Shown: piece by piece, positions 46,183 through 60,200 of the stretch
How positions within the stretch are numbered: position 1 is the first letter of the stretch
How the letters are laid out: each line of letters opens with the position of its first letter
DNA from: Prionace glauca
Lineage: Eukaryota > Chordata > Chondrichthyes > Carcharhiniformes > Carcharhinidae
NCBI GenBank assembly: GCA_037974335.1
Contig: CM075733.1
Location: 21,508,505 to 21,572,504 of the forward strand
Length of the DNA stretch: 64,000 bases
Direction: 5' to 3'
Position numbers and translations under genes: made by a program
Notes under the pieces: generated by a model
Databases searched by the model: none
Seen by the model: the letters and a program-made list of their open reading frames with translations, nothing else
What the model was told of the DNA's origin: nothing

Positions 46183-46660
46183 ATTTGATTTGATTTGATT
46201 TATTTTTGTCATATGCATTAGCATACAGTGAAAAGTATTGCGAGCTATACAGACAAAACATACCATTCCTAAAGAAGGAAAGGAGTAAGTGCAGAATGTA
46301 GTGTTACAGTCATAGCTAGGATGTAGAGAAAGATCAATTTAATGTGAGGTACTTCCATTCAAAAGTCTGATGGCAGCAGGGAAGATGCTGTTCTTGTGTC
46401 AGTCGGAATGTGACTTCAGGCTTTTGTATCTTTTTCCTGATGGAAGAAGGTGGAAGAGAAAATATCCGGTGTGTATGGAGTCCTTAATTATGCTGGCTGC
46501 TTTGCCGAGGCAGCGGGAAGTGTAGACAGAGTCAATGGATGGGAGGCTGGTTTGCGTGATGGATTGGGCTACATTCATGACCAAGAGCCATACCAAGCTG
46601 TGATACAACCAGAAAGAATGCTTTCTATGGTGCATCTGTAACAGGTGGTGAGAGGGTGAT
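46183..46660 (-). repeat. L2-like LINE 3' end
   Basis: 'tttgatttgatttgatttat' then 'tagcatacagtgaaaagtat'; - strand frame LGKAASIIKDSIHTGYFLF and LLPSGKRYKSLKS. Confidence 0.82.
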
Positions 46661-46969
46661 AAAGTTGTAAACCAAAAGAGAAGCAAACCATTGAGGCAAT
46701 GACTTGTTTATATATTTTTTATCTCACTTTAATGTCATGCAAATCCCCCTGTTCTAGTCAATACTGTAAGAAATTACAAGAGACACTAACAAACGTGCAG
46801 AATTACCATATTATTGGCAAATAAATTTCAACAGGATGAGTGTGGATTATCTTGGTATTAATGATAAGGAATCACATATTACTTAAAAAATGGAAGCCTG
46901 AATAGGATAGAGGAGGTTACAGAATACAAATCACTAAAAGTAGCGATATAGCTTAATAAGGTATAATAT

Positions 46970-47225
46970 TTTAAAGTTTATTAGTCATAAGTAAGACTTA
47001 CATTAATGAAGTTATTGTGAAATTCCTCTAGTCGCCATAATCCAGTGCCTGCACAGGTCAATGCACCTAACAAGCACATCTTTCAGAATGTGGGAGGAAA
47101 GCCACACGGACATGGGGAGAATGTGCAAAGTCTACACAGACAGTGACCCAAGCTGGGAACCGAACCCAGGTCCCTGGTGCTGTGAAGCAGCAGTGCTAAC
47201 CACAGTGCTATCGTGCTGCCCCTGT
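46970..47225 (-). repeat. HE1-like SINE
   Basis: 'aaagtttattagtcataagt' tail to 'gctaaccacagtgctatcgt' head. Confidence 0.82.
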
Positions 47226-47989
47226 CTGTAGCCATGCAGATCAACACTGGGACGATGAAAGTTTGGTTTATCACCTCATCTGTAAAATTTTATATTAGTC
47301 CGCGTGACTGCAGCATCGATTCTCTGTTAGTCAATCTACCAGGAGCTGCTTAGCCAATAACATGACCCGGGCAGGCTCACTGTTTAGTAAAAGGAGGCTG
47401 TCCACCTGCTCTCATACCAGAGAGAAAACCAGTCTTCAACAGTGCAGTAGCCAATCAGGAGCTCCCCCCACCCCAATAGCCGCCCACCGGCATTGATTCT
47501 GGACCGGGAGCTCTGTTCACCGAGGTGGACTCCAGGAGGGAGGCAATATCTCCCCGGGTGGGATAGGAAGACCTTCAGATTCACCTTGAAGAGGAACTAG
47601 GACCACATGACATGTCATCTGGTGTTACAGATGTGGCATCAAAACAGGAAGAGAAAGAATGACGTCAGGCGGGTGGTTAGGCTGTTTCATTTCAGGGTAG
47701 GGTCCATTCACAGCATTCTGCCAGATGGCGTGAGATCTTTTTCAGCACCAATGATGCTTAGGATTCCATTGGCGGTGATGTGTGGCCCACACTCAGTAAG
47801 CAATGACAGGCCTTTGTGCTGCAGCGACACCGCTATGTCAGCCAATTCTGTGCTCACAGGAGATTCTATTTGTTGGAATATCAACTAGCCATCAATATAA
47901 GACACTTTCAAAATGGTGTAGATGAGCATTTGAACATTTTGAATAATGCACTTTACACTCTTTGAATGAACTGTTTATATATGATAAGT
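47226..47989. other. 3' flank of the ITIM-bearing IgSF gene
   Basis: Moderately GC-rich with 'ccaat' boxes near 47,355 and 47,455; origin unknown. No AATAAA seen close after the stop on the - strand. Confidence 0.35.
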
Positions 47990-48102
47990 TTACTCTGGAC
48001 CAAGCAGAGAGTAGATGACGGTATCATCAGTGTTCGGTTGCTCTCTCCCACTTTGGCTACTGTCAGGCACAGCTGATTCGTTTGTCGATGAAACCGTTTT
48101 TT
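47990..48102 (-). CDS. IgSF receptor exon: cytoplasmic tail with ITIM
   Basis: 113 bases, acceptor GGCTTGTTTCAG. Encodes [18 protein letters not shown], then acidic [13 protein letters not shown] and TAA. No donor follows; this is the last coding exon. Confidence 0.75.
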
Positions 48103-51100
48103 CTGAAACAAGCCAAACAGGAAATTTCTCAGAGAAGCTCAATCGACAAAACAACAGCAAAGATTATAGCCCATTAATACAGGTCAACTTCAGTGTGGAG
48201 AGATTGCTTTAAAATGGAAACTAGATAAATTAATTTATTCTTAATGGATTTGATTTGATTTATTATTGTCACATGCATTAACATGCAGTGAGAAGGATTG
48301 TTTCTTGCACGCTATAAAGAGAAAACATAACATTCATAGAGAAGGAAATGAGAGAGTGCGGAATGTAGTGTTACAGTCATAGCTAGAGAAAGATCAACTT
48401 AATGCAAGTCTGTCAGCAGCAAGGAAGAAGCTGTCTTGAGTTAGTTGGTACGTGACTTCAGACTTTTGTATTTTTTTCCCAGTGGAAGACAGAATGTGTC
48501 TGGGGTGCGTAGGGTTTGTAATTATGCTGGCTGCTTTAATGAGGCAGCGGGAAGTGTAGCCAGAGTCAATGGATGAGTGGCTGGTTGGCGTGATGGATTG
48601 GGCTACATTTATAACCTTTTGTGGTTTTTTGCTGTCCTGGGCAGAGCAGGAGTCACACCAAGCTGTGATAAAACCAGAAAGAGTGCTTTCATGTATGGGA
48701 TATGGGCGTCACTGGCTAGGCCAGCATCTATTCTCATCCCTAGTTGTCCTGGGAAAGTGGTGGTGAGCTGCCTTCTTGAACTGCTGCAGTCCATGTGGTT
48801 TAGGTACACTCAGTGCTGTTAAGGCAGAGAGTTAGAGAATTCTGACCATGTTGGTGGTGTGGTGTACTGAGCAGCAACACTCGAAGGAAAGAAACTGCAA
48901 CTGCTAGAAACCTGAAATGAAAAGACAAAGCTGTAAATAGACAATAAGACAATCAACATATGTAAAGATATTAGAGAATTAAGATGTTTCTTGTGTGTAC
49001 ATGCCACTAGATCATTCAATTGAATGTAATGGGTACTTGAGTAAGGTTAGAAAAATCGGGGGAAGAGGAGGTATATTAAAATAGAGATTCAATAAACTGT
49101 GGGTGGCACAGTGGTTAGCATTGCTGCATTACTGCACCTGGGATATAGATTCAATTCCGGCCTCAAGTGACTGAGTGTGTGGAGTTTGCACGTTCCCCCC
49201 ATGTCCACCCTGCCAGCTCACCTCTGATCCCATGCGACTTCACCTCCTGCACCAGTCTGCCATGAGGAACCTTGTCAAAGGCCTTACTGAAGTCCATGTA
49301 GACAACATCCACTGCCTTACCCACATCAATCATCTTTGTCACTTCCTCAAAAAACTCAATCAAGTTCGTGAGACACTAATTCCCCTTCACAAAACCATGT
49401 TGTCTCTCACTAATATGTCCACTTATTTGCAAGTGGAGATAAATCCTGTCTCGAAGAATCCTCTCCAATAATTTCCCTAACACTGTTGTAAGGCTCTCCA
49501 GCCTACAATTACTTGGATTATTCTTGCTTCCCTTCTTAAACAACATTGGCTATTCTCCAATCTTCTGGGGCCTCCCCCATGGCCAGTGGGGATACAAAGA
49601 TTTCTCTCAAGGCCCCAGCAATTTCCTCCCTTGCCTCTCTCAGTATTCTGGAGTATATCCCATCAGGCCCGGGGGACTTGCCTATCTTAATGTTTCTCAA
49701 GAACCCCAATACATCCTTCTTTTTGAGCTCAACATGACTCAAACTATCTACACACCCTTTCCCACACTCCTCATCCACCAAGTCATTCTCTTTGGTGAAT
49801 AGTGATGCAAAGTACACATTTAATATCTCGCCCATTTCCTCTGGCTCCACACATAGATTCCTCCCCTTGTTCTTAAGTGGGCCAACCCTCTCCCTGGCTA
49901 CCCTTTTGTTCTTTATATATGTATAAAAAGCCTTGGGATTTTCCTTAATCCTGCTAGCCAATGCTTTTTCATGACCCATTTTAGCCCTCCTTACTTAAGT
50001 TTCTTTGTACTTTCCTTGTATTCCACCCTTGCTTCGTGTGTTCCCAGCCCCCTAGCTTTGACAAATGCTTCCTTTTTCTCTTTGACAGGGCTCACAATAT
50101 CTCTCGTTATCCAAGGTTCCCAAAACTTGTCATACTTATCCTTCATCCTTACAGGAATGTGCCGGTCTTGAATCCCTATCAACTTAACACTTGAAAGCCT
50201 CCCACATGCCAGATGTTGATTTGCCCTCAAACATCTGCCCCAAGTCTACATTCTTCAGTTCCTGCCTAATATTGTTGTAACTTGAATGGAATGCCCTAGG
50301 AAGAAAGCTAAAACCACATTAGTGATTTAATTATGGGTGTAATTGTATTCTAGTAAAGACCTATTGGGTAAACAATGTAGGAAATCCATTGTATTGAGGG
50401 TACCTCTTAAGTGTCAGATTATAGATTTTGAATGCTCAACTTTGCTGACAATTTCAGAAAAATACATTTGGAAATTACAGACAGCTTGCGAACGGCTCAC
50501 ATCATCTCGAGGCTCAGTCAGATCTACACAATCAGTGAGTTCCACAGTGCCGGGCTGTCTTCATTTAAACATTTGTGCCATCATGTGTTTACCTCAGAAA
50601 CCATGGTATAGACAACTGAGTGTAATACAAAATTCCAAATGTGCTGCAATAGCCTTATTTTGGATTAAAAATAGTTTGATTAGTTTGCGAGCAACTTCAT
50701 CGTTATTTAGAGGCCAAATCCCTGCTTCTCATGCGGGGTTCAATTCCCCGCTGGGAACTTCCAGGTCCCATGTCAGCGCCAAGGCGCTGTCTGTTTTGGG
50801 CTATGGGGAAAAGGCAGGAGAATGGGGATGAGAAAAATATCAGCCAGGGCAGAGCAGACTTGATGGGCTGAGTGGCCTAATTCTGCTCCTATGTCTGATG
50901 CTTTTGGGATTAGAATAGATAGGTCCTTGATGGGCAGTGCAGACATGATGGGCCAAAAGGCCTCTGTGAGTGCTGTAAACGTCTATGGGTGGGAATGTGA
51001 GCCTGCTCTCGCCATCAGTGAGATTGTTGCCTCAAGATTCGGTGAGATTCGGAAATGGCGAATCTCACCGGTGAGATTGCGATCTCGGAATTTTGCCTCT

Positions 51101-54100
51101 CCTCCCCAGCAATGTACACAGATACATACACATAATGGGGAAGAACCTGATTATCATTCACTTGAATAAATTTGAATCTAATTAAAACCCTCCCCATCAT
51201 CACCATATTTCTCACCCCCCCCCCTCCACACCCCCCATCAAGATTTTCAAACCTCGCCAACGTGATGTCAGGTCGATGAGGTTTACAGCAGGTTCACCCA
51301 ACAGTGAACCTGTCACAGGGACCTCCTTGGAGGCACTAAGGTGAGTATAACCCCCCGATGGGGAGGGGCTTGTCCCTGGTGATATTCCCCCCCCCCCCCC
51401 ACCCCCCCAGACAGCTTGGCACTGCCAGGTTGCAAATCTGGAAATGCCAAGCTGTGCTGGGGGGCAGTGTCAGGACAAATCATAGGGGAGCCCCACTCCC
51501 TGTGCAGGGCCATCTATTAGTGGTGGGGGAGGAGCAGACACAAAAGAGGGATAGGGATGTTAGTGATGATGGGGTGGAGGGGGGGGGGGGGCGAACGGGG
51601 TGATGCTGGCAATGGTTGGGGTGGTCGGGGCAATGCCAGCTATGATTGAGGTTGGGCAGGGGGGAAGGGGAGCGATGCTGGTGACAATCGGGGGTGAAGG
51701 GGAGGGCAATGTTGAGGGGGGAGGGGGGAAGGGGTTGGGGGTGCTGGTGATGGTTAGGAATGGGAAGGAGGTGGAGGCCGCAGATACCTCAGTAGGTGGA
51801 GATTGGGAGATTAACCCTAACCCTTTCAAAATGGCAGCCCAATCTCTTCCTGGAGCTGTTTCCTTGCTCTAAAAGTCCCCACCTCACCAGAGTGACAGTG
51901 CAAGTCATGGCCCCTCTTCATGTTGGCGGTTAAAGAGACAAGATCTGGAGAGAAAACTGGCCAGTGGAGCCCGTTTCTAACTGGAACTGACACCTTGTTG
52001 AATTCTCATACATTTCGACCCTCTGACTTTCTGACTGTAGATTGAAATGTAAGAAGTCAGGAGTACTTACTTGTAATTAAACATATCCACACTACCGCAA
52101 CAATCACGATCACCAACAATGCACTTAGACAACTAACCGTTGGGGACATCCAGAATAGGTTATTACTGGGAGGACCTGTGGAAAGTTATTGGGAACATGG
52201 ACTGAAAGCTGTGTTGAGAAATAATCCACAAAGCATCACTCAAGACTTTAATTTTATTTTTTGTGCACAATGTAATTGTTGAATAAATTTGTATGAGAAG
52301 ATGATGAAAGTGGTGCGAGCTGTTTGGTAACCATAATGGGGGCTGGGAGACTTAGTGGAGGCTGTTAGGGGGGGCTCCCTGCTGGGCATCACGGCCTCTG
52401 GGAGCCTCTGGCTGCTGGTTTTCCTGCGCTAGAGATCAACACGGAGCTGTACGGTTTATTTAAAGAAGAATTAGCACTTCATTAGCAGGCCCAGGACTGA
52501 GGTGTCCGGGCCTGCTAGAGTCTGCCTCCACCCCGCCAAGAGTGTTTCAGTCCAACGGAGATTACAATAGCTCCTCACTTATGGGGGAATGGCAGCCCAA
52601 CCCCACTGGAATGAAGGGGGGTGCAGTGGAGTTCCCCTGGAGGTCATGCATGAAGAGGGTGCCCCCTGGGCATTGCCAGCCTGAGCCCCTGGCACTGACT
52701 AAATGGCAATGCCCACCGGACACCAGGCAGTGGCAAGGGAGTGGGGACAGAGGGGTGGGGCCTCCCGGGATGGGTGGGGGGGGGGGGGGGGTGGTTGATT
52801 GGTGGGGTTGGGCGTTCCCCCTGCTACTCTGCACTTTGGGATCATGGGCAGAGGGGAGGGATGGCAGCAGTTGGGGCGGTGGGAGTCGGGTCAGGATCTG
52901 CGGGGGAGGGTGGAGTCTGGGTCCGCGGGGATCGGGAGATCGAGGTGGGCTGGGGCGTGCAGGGGTTGAGGCTGGCCAGCGGCAGCGGTTGGGATGTGGA
53001 GGGGTTTGCATGACCAACGATGTGGAGGACATGGGACTGCCCAGTAATCGGGAGACTAGCAGTGTGGGGCAACTGTGCATGTGCCAAACTCGGTACTGAC
53101 AGATTGGCGCATGTGCAGGGGCCCAGTCAGTGCTAAGCTGCCGGCCTCTCCAGCAGGAGCAGGCCCTGTCCCCTGAATTTTAATGTGATTCACACTGGAG
53201 CATTGCTGTGCACAGAGTGTGGGAGATTCATTTTGAAATTCCTGTTGAAAATAACAGCGGCATTTACTCCAGTTTGACGCGTTTTTGGAAGAATTGCCCT
53301 CACTATTTTTTCAGTAAGATATTCATGTTACACACTTCACCATGGCCATTCTACACAACTAACTCATACCTATATCGCTGCACATTAAAATATGCCTGAC
53401 AAAAATTGTTCACAAATTGTCCTCTTCCCACTTTAGTTTTAACTGAAAGGTGTTGACAGCAAACGCACAAATGATAGCAATCAACAGTGACCAGAACTCT
53501 CCACTCACCTGACGAAGGGTCGAAAGCTAGTAGCTTTTGCTACCAAATAAACCTGTTGGGCTTTAACCTGATGTTGTAAGAATTCTTACTGTAGCAGCCA
53601 AAAGCACAGGAATTCCCAGAAAGTGACTCAGTGTCTCAGAATAGGACAGATACTTATTCACTCATTTCAATCAATGGTGCCTTCCTGTGCTTTTTGCAAC
53701 ACCACTGGGGCAGTGGTATTTCAAATTGGCACTCGGCCACCATATCAGAGGAAGAGTTCAATGAGTCTCTGGGCAATTATTGTTTCACCGACTGACTCAT
53801 GCACCGAGGCGCCAGAACGAACTTTGTGCTGGAGAAAGGTGCATAGTGCTTCACGCAAAGGAACATAGGAGATGGACGTGGCACCCACCACGGGCAGGCC
53901 ACAGAAGGCTGTTACTATGAGCAGCCAAAGGCCAGAGGGAATCAAAAGATCAGGAAGAAGAGGCACGCTGGACATGCTCCAAGAAGGAGGATGAGGGGAA
54001 ACAGGGCAACCAGGGGAAGGGTGTACAGGCCTAGCACATCTGACCTCAATATGATGGAAAACCAGTGTCAAAGGTGACGGAGACTTGGCCGTCAGCTGGT

Positions 54101-54212
54101 TTAAGTTTAGATGGATATAAACTTAAACCGAGGAGCATCTCAGTGTTTGAGTGGAGAAGGAAGAAGCTCTTCAAAAACACACACGTCAGCCATCAAGCTT
54201 GTAAAGCAGCTA

Positions 54213-54244
<32 letters not shown>

Positions 54245-57200
54245 GGGGGAGGGGTTTGTGTGTGTGTGTGTGTATGTGGGGGGGGGGTGTTTGTGTGTGT
54301 GTGTGTGTGTATGTGGGGGGAGGGGTTTGTGTGTGTGTGTCTGTGTGTGTGTGTATGTGGGGGGGGGTGTTTGTGTGTGTGTGTGTGTGTGGGGGGAGGG
54401 GTTTGTGTGTGTGTGTGTGTGTGTGCGTGTATGTGGGGGGAGGGGTTTGTGTGTGTGTGTCTGTGTGTGTGTGTATGTGGGGGGAGGGGTTTGTGTGTGT
54501 GTGTGTGTGTGGGGGGAGGGGTTTGTGTGTGTGTGTTTGTGTGTGCGTGTATGTGGGGGGAGGGGTTTGTGTGTGTGTGTCTGTGTGTGTGTGTATGTGG
54601 GGGGGGGGTGTTTGTGTGTGTGTGTGTGTGTGTGCGTGTATGTGGGGGGAGGGGTTTGTGTGTGTGTGTCTGTGTGTGTGTGTATGTGGGGGGGGGTGTT
54701 TGTGTGTGTGTGTGTGTGGTTTGTGTGGCCAACAATTGCCCTGGGTGGGTGTTGATGGGTGTTGGGGAGACAGGGTGACAGGAGAAGGAGGGATGGAGAC
54801 CTTGGCAGTTCTGGACGCGAATGTTCTTCCAGCAGCTGTCAGGCATTGTGTGCCGCCAATGACTCTGCCTACGAAAGGAGGCAGTGTGGTACCTGGCACG
54901 TAGGGGCATGGGGGCACCCACTCCCGGTGGCTGTGAACATAAGAACATAAGAACATAAAAAATAGGAGCAGGAGTAGGCCATCTAGCCCTTCGAGCCTGC
55001 CCCGCCATTCAATAAGATCATGGCTGATCTGTCGTGGCTCAGTTCCACATTCCCGCCCTCTCCCCATAACCCTTAACCCCCTCGCCTATCAAAAACCTTT
55101 CAACCCGCGTCATAAAAATATTGAGCGAGGCATCCTCCACCACTTCAACGGGCAGAGAATTCCAGAGATTCACCACCCTTTGAGTGAAGAAGTTCCTCCT
55201 CAACTCCGTTCTAAACCGCCTCCCCTTTATCTTGAGGCTGTGCCCCCTAGTCCTACTGTCCTTTTTGAGCAGGAAGAGCCTCTCCACCTCTATCCTATCC
55301 ATCCCATTCATCATCTTATACGTCTCAATGACTTCTCCCCTCATTCTTCTAAACTCTAACGAGGACAAGCCCAGTTTATTCAGCCTCTCCTCATAGCTCA
55401 ACCCCTTCAACTCCGGTATCAGCCTAGTAAACCTCCTCTGCACTCCCTCCAAGGCCAAAATACCTTTGCGCAGGTGCGGCGCCCAAAACTGCACACAGTA
55501 CTCCATGTGAAAATGACAGCTGCCCTAAACTTTTTGCTACCAGGCTGGCAGTGGAAACCTGTGTGGTATCTCACAGTCCTCCATATACAAGTGTGTGAGA
55601 GAGGTCACGGATGCTCTGTTCGCCTGGACAGTCCAGTATATCAAATTTGACGTGGGCCAGGCCCAGCAGGAAGCCCAGGCTGCAGAATTGGTGGCCATCA
55701 CTAGGATGCCAACTCTTCCGGGGGCCATAGACTGCACCCACGTCACCCTCAAGGCTGTTGAGAAGAATTCTGCACGCTTCATGAAAGGAAAAGAGTTCCG
55801 TTCCATCAATGTGCACTTGGTGTTTGTGTGTTTGTGTGTGTGTGTATGTGTGTGTGTGCATGTCTGTGTAAGAGAGTTTGTGTGTGAGTGTGTGTGAGAA
55901 AGAGTTTGTGTATGTGTGTGTGAGAGTTTGTGTGAGAGTATGTGTGTGCATGAGAGAGAGTGTATGCAAAAGAGACTGCGAGAGTGTGTGTGTGTGTATG
56001 GAGAGGGAGTGTGTGTGTGCACATGTGTGCATGTGTGTTTGTGTAAGAGAGTTCGTGTATGAGAGTGTGTGAGTGTGTGTGAGAGAGTGTGTGTGTGAGA
56101 GTCTGTGTGAGGGTGTGTGTGCGTGTGAGAGAGAGCGTATGTAAGAGAGAATGTGAGAGAGGGTGTGTGTGTGAGAGAGAGAGATTGTGCATTTATGTGT
56201 AAAAGAGAGAATGTGTGTGAGAGTGTATGTGAGAGAGTGTATGTGAAAGAGTGTGTGTGTGTGTGTGTACATGAGAGAGTGTGTGTGAGTGTGTGTTTAT
56301 ATGAGAGAGTGCGTGTGTGAGTGTTTTGTGTTTGTATGAATGTGTGAGTGTTTGAGTTTGTGTGTGTGTGAGTGTGTATGTATGTGTGTGTTTGTGTGTC
56401 TGAGTGTGAGCGTGTGTGTTTGTGAGCATGTGTGTGTGTGAGCATGTGTTTGTGAGCATGTATGTATGAGCTTGTGTGTGTGTGTGAGTCTGTGTTTGAG
56501 TGTGTGTTTGTGTGTGTACGTACATGCGTGGGAGTATGTGAGTGTGTGTGTGTGTGTAAGTGTGTGTGTGTGTGTGTGAGTGTGTGTGTGAGTGTATTTA
56601 TATGTGTTGTGCATGAGTTTATGTGTGTTGTGTGTGAGAGTGTGTGTGTTTTTGTGTATGAGTGCGTTTGTATGTGTTTGTATGCGTGAAATCTGGAACA
56701 AATGAAGTTAAAGCAAACAATTTGGGACTTTTCCATTGTTCAAGAAAAAGGTTCAAATTGCCATCTAAACCAGAGGTCCATCTCCAAAAACCCTTCAATC
56801 ATAACACAACAAAGAGCCGGCCTGAGTGCTTACAGCAATACACGGGGACCTACCCTACCAGTCAGGGTTGAAGCAATGGGTTTTAACCCCCACTCCTCAT
56901 TGGGTATGCTTCCACTTGCTCAGAACAGGCGGTCATACTTCACAAAACCCACGGGAGGATCTATCAGCGATTTCCCCTGCCCTTCGTGTCCGTTGTAACA
57001 CGCACCATGTAATTTGTGCAATGTATTTGTTCTAAAAGCACATTCAGAGAAGGTGTATGTGTTTGCAGCGTATAACTATAAAAAGGGGCAAGGATCTTAA
57101 AGCTGTGGCAAGAGCTTTGGACCATCCTGAGTAAATAGCAGGGATTGGTGGGGAAAAATAATAGATCTGAACCTTGACAAATGGGGTGAGCCGCACAACA

Positions 57201-60200
57201 GCACATTTCCAATATTGAACTATGACCTGACATTCGAACCAAAATTGTGGCAGGAGAATGAAAGTGATTCAGAAAAGAAGATGATAGCAATGGGACTCCA
57301 TGGTTAGGGAAATGCTATTGCTCTTGCATGTATGCCAGAGTGAGCTTAGAATAAAGGAAGAGAGCTCTGGCCACTAGTTCATTGTAGAACCATAGAATCC
57401 CTACAATGCAGATGGAGGCCATTTGGCCCATTGAGTCTCCACCAACTTTGCAAAAGAGCATCTTACCCAGCTCACTAACCACAATCATCTCCTTGTGGAT
57501 GTGGTCAAGATTTTTAACACTGGGATGCCCACAATGAATAGCCTAGATGTTGCGAGTTTGGAAATGTCAGTTCATTGAATACATTATGGGTTTGAGGAAA
57601 TTATCCAGGGGATAGCAGAGACTCAACAACAGGTGGGTACAGAAGACGAGATGTTCTGAGGAGAGTTAGTGATCCAGTGGAAGAAGATGAGTGACAGGAC
57701 TACATTATCAATGAAATGTATAAGAAAGGGGAAGATGTATCTAGTCAGGCAGTTAGAATGACATCTACATGATGTATGGTTTTTGGCTCATGGATCAAAT
57801 CAGAGTCAATCTAAATCATGAATAGGTCACCGAGACAATGGGACGGCGGCGCGGGCTCGTTGGGCCGAAGGGCCTGTTTCCCGTGCTGTGTTGTTCTTTG
57901 TTTTTTTTGTTGTTCAATCTTAGGAAGATCGTGCAGGAGAATTTGCCCTCCTGGGTTAAAATTGCATCAGACATGAAGAGTGGGATTTTATGGTCTTGCT
58001 CGTCAGTAAAATTCCACCCAAGGTCAGCAGACTTTTCCACCATCTGCCCCTTGTCTGCTCCGATGCCTGCAGTGAGCGGGATGGTAAAATTCTGGCCTAG
58101 ATGTTGAATAATACTCTATGAGGGAACTAGCCCAAGTGATGCCAGTCCTATAGCACAGTGACAAAAATGGACTAATGCAAAGATCATTGATTGGTATTAT
58201 TAACCAATCTTTCCAGAGACCATAGAAGTTAATTCTTTATTTAATTCTTTATTACAGTTGTGGATGGTCTGGAAGGATGTCAAAAGTTGCAGCAGGACAT
58301 AGATAGGATGCAGGAATGGGCGGAGAAGTGGCAGATGGACTTCAACGTGGATAAATGTGTAGTCGTCCATTTCGGCAGAACCAACGGGATGAACGAGTAC
58401 ACTATTAAGGGCAGGGGTCTTAGTAGCGTTGAAGAGCAGAAGGATCTCGGGGTCCGGGTTCACAGGACTCTTAAATCGGCCTCGCAGGTGGAGGAGGTGG
58501 TCAAGAAGGCGTATGGTGTACTGGCCTTCATTAATCGAGGGATTGAGTTTAGGAGTCGGGAGGTAATGCTGCAACTTTACAGGACCCTCGTCAGGCCTCA
58601 TTTGGAGTACTGTGCGCAGTTCTGGTCGCCTCACTATAGGAAAGACGTAGAAGCTATTGAAAGGGTGCAGAGGAGATTTACAAGGATGTTGCCTGGACTG
58701 GGAGGCATGCCTTATGAAGATAGGTTGAGGGAGCTGGGACTCTTTTCCCTGGAGAGGCGAAGGTTGAGAGGCGACCTGATAGAAGTTTATAAAATGTTGA
58801 GAGGAATAGATAGGGTGGACTCTCAGAGGCTATTTCCCCGGGTTGAAATGGTCGCTACGAGAGGACACAGATTTAAGGTGCGGGGAGGGAAGTACAGAGG
58901 TGATGTTAGGGGTAAGTTTTTCACTCAGAGGGTGGTGAGTGAATGGAATCGGCTGCCGTCGTCGGTGGTGGAGGCGAACTCGCTGGGGTCTTTTAAAAGA
59001 CTTCTGGATGAGTATATGGGGTTTAATGGGATTGGGGGTTATAGATAGGTCTATAGACTGGTGGGGTTGATGCGATCGGCGCAACTCGAGGGCCGAAGGG
59101 CCTGTTTGTGCTGTAATGTTCTATGTTCTATGTTCTATTCCGGGTTGAGAATTATTCCTCATTCAAAGCTCTAGTTGAGATGTTTACATGCTCCCTCCAG
59201 GTCAGCCTGGATGGATGGGACTACATGGGTTGCTACAGATTTGGGAAGCAGTCAGCAGAAGAGGAATATATGGATCTGTACATGTAGACGATGGTATGTA
59301 GCCTGAGCAGAATGACTGTCTACTAAAAGGAGAGGGCGCAAAGCATGGTAGGAAACAATGATATTACTAAGCATGATGGGAAAATGGATACTGCTACACA
59401 TGCACTGAGTGAAATGACTGGGCAATAGGGTTAATGGGTGATCTTTGGGGACAACGTGTACATGAACAGTGTGGCACAAAATGAAATGGCAAACCAATTA
59501 TTTTACCAGGATGTTGCCTGGCATGGGGGGACTGGGTTACAAGGAGAGGTTGAAGAAACTGGGACTATTCTCCTTGGAAAGGCGGAGATTGAGAGGGGAC
59601 ATGATAGAAGTATATAAGATAATGAAGGGAATGGATAGAGTTAATAGTGAGAGACTGCTCCCTAGACTGGATATGAACACGAGAGGTCATCATTTAAGGG
59701 TGAGGGGGGAGAGGTATAATTTGGAGGTGAGAAGAAGGTTCTTTACGCAGAGAGTTGTGGGGGTCTGGAACGCGCTACCGAGTAGGGTGGTGGAGGCAGG
59801 AACGTTGGACTCGTTTAAGATGCAGTTAGATAGGCACATGAGTGAAACAAGAATGGAGGGATATGGTAGGGGATATTAAATAGGGTTAAACCTCGGGAGA
59901 CACCGGAAAGGCAGGCTGTAAGATTAATATTTTTGACTTATTCCACAAGTGGAGGTCCACCTCGTGTCAAACGAGGGGCATTCACACGGCGGGTCGTGCC
60001 TGGGCTGCTCTTGGAAGTTCCAGGAGTGGCCTAGAACTTCATGTCGGTGTGTGTGCTTGATCCTGGACCAGTAGATGGGCGCCGCAACAGCTCAGTGACT
60101 AGCACTGCTGGCTGTGCAGGCACATGGATTTGGGCCTGTGTCTGTGGGAGTTTGCGCATTCTCCCTGTGGTTGCGTGGGTTTCCTCCGGGTGCTCCGGTT

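Noticed and set aside
50700-50760. tRNA-like T arm ('ggggttcaattcccc')
   Set aside because: No matching acceptor, D or anticodon arms can be folded around it.
51560-53099. Long Gly- and Pro-rich frames
   Set aside because: Opposite frames of a G/C-skewed repeat that also occurs near 31.5, 33.7 and 43.5 kb.
53414-53509. - strand hydrophobic stretch [15 protein letters not shown], like another transmembrane exon
   Set aside because: Its start runs into a Penelope-like tail, no convincing acceptor in phase 1, and a proper transmembrane exon lies at 52.1 kb.
54065-56736. Very long Cys/Val and His/Thr reading frames on both strands
   Set aside because: They are translations of TG/CA and G-block tandem repeats and have no domain.
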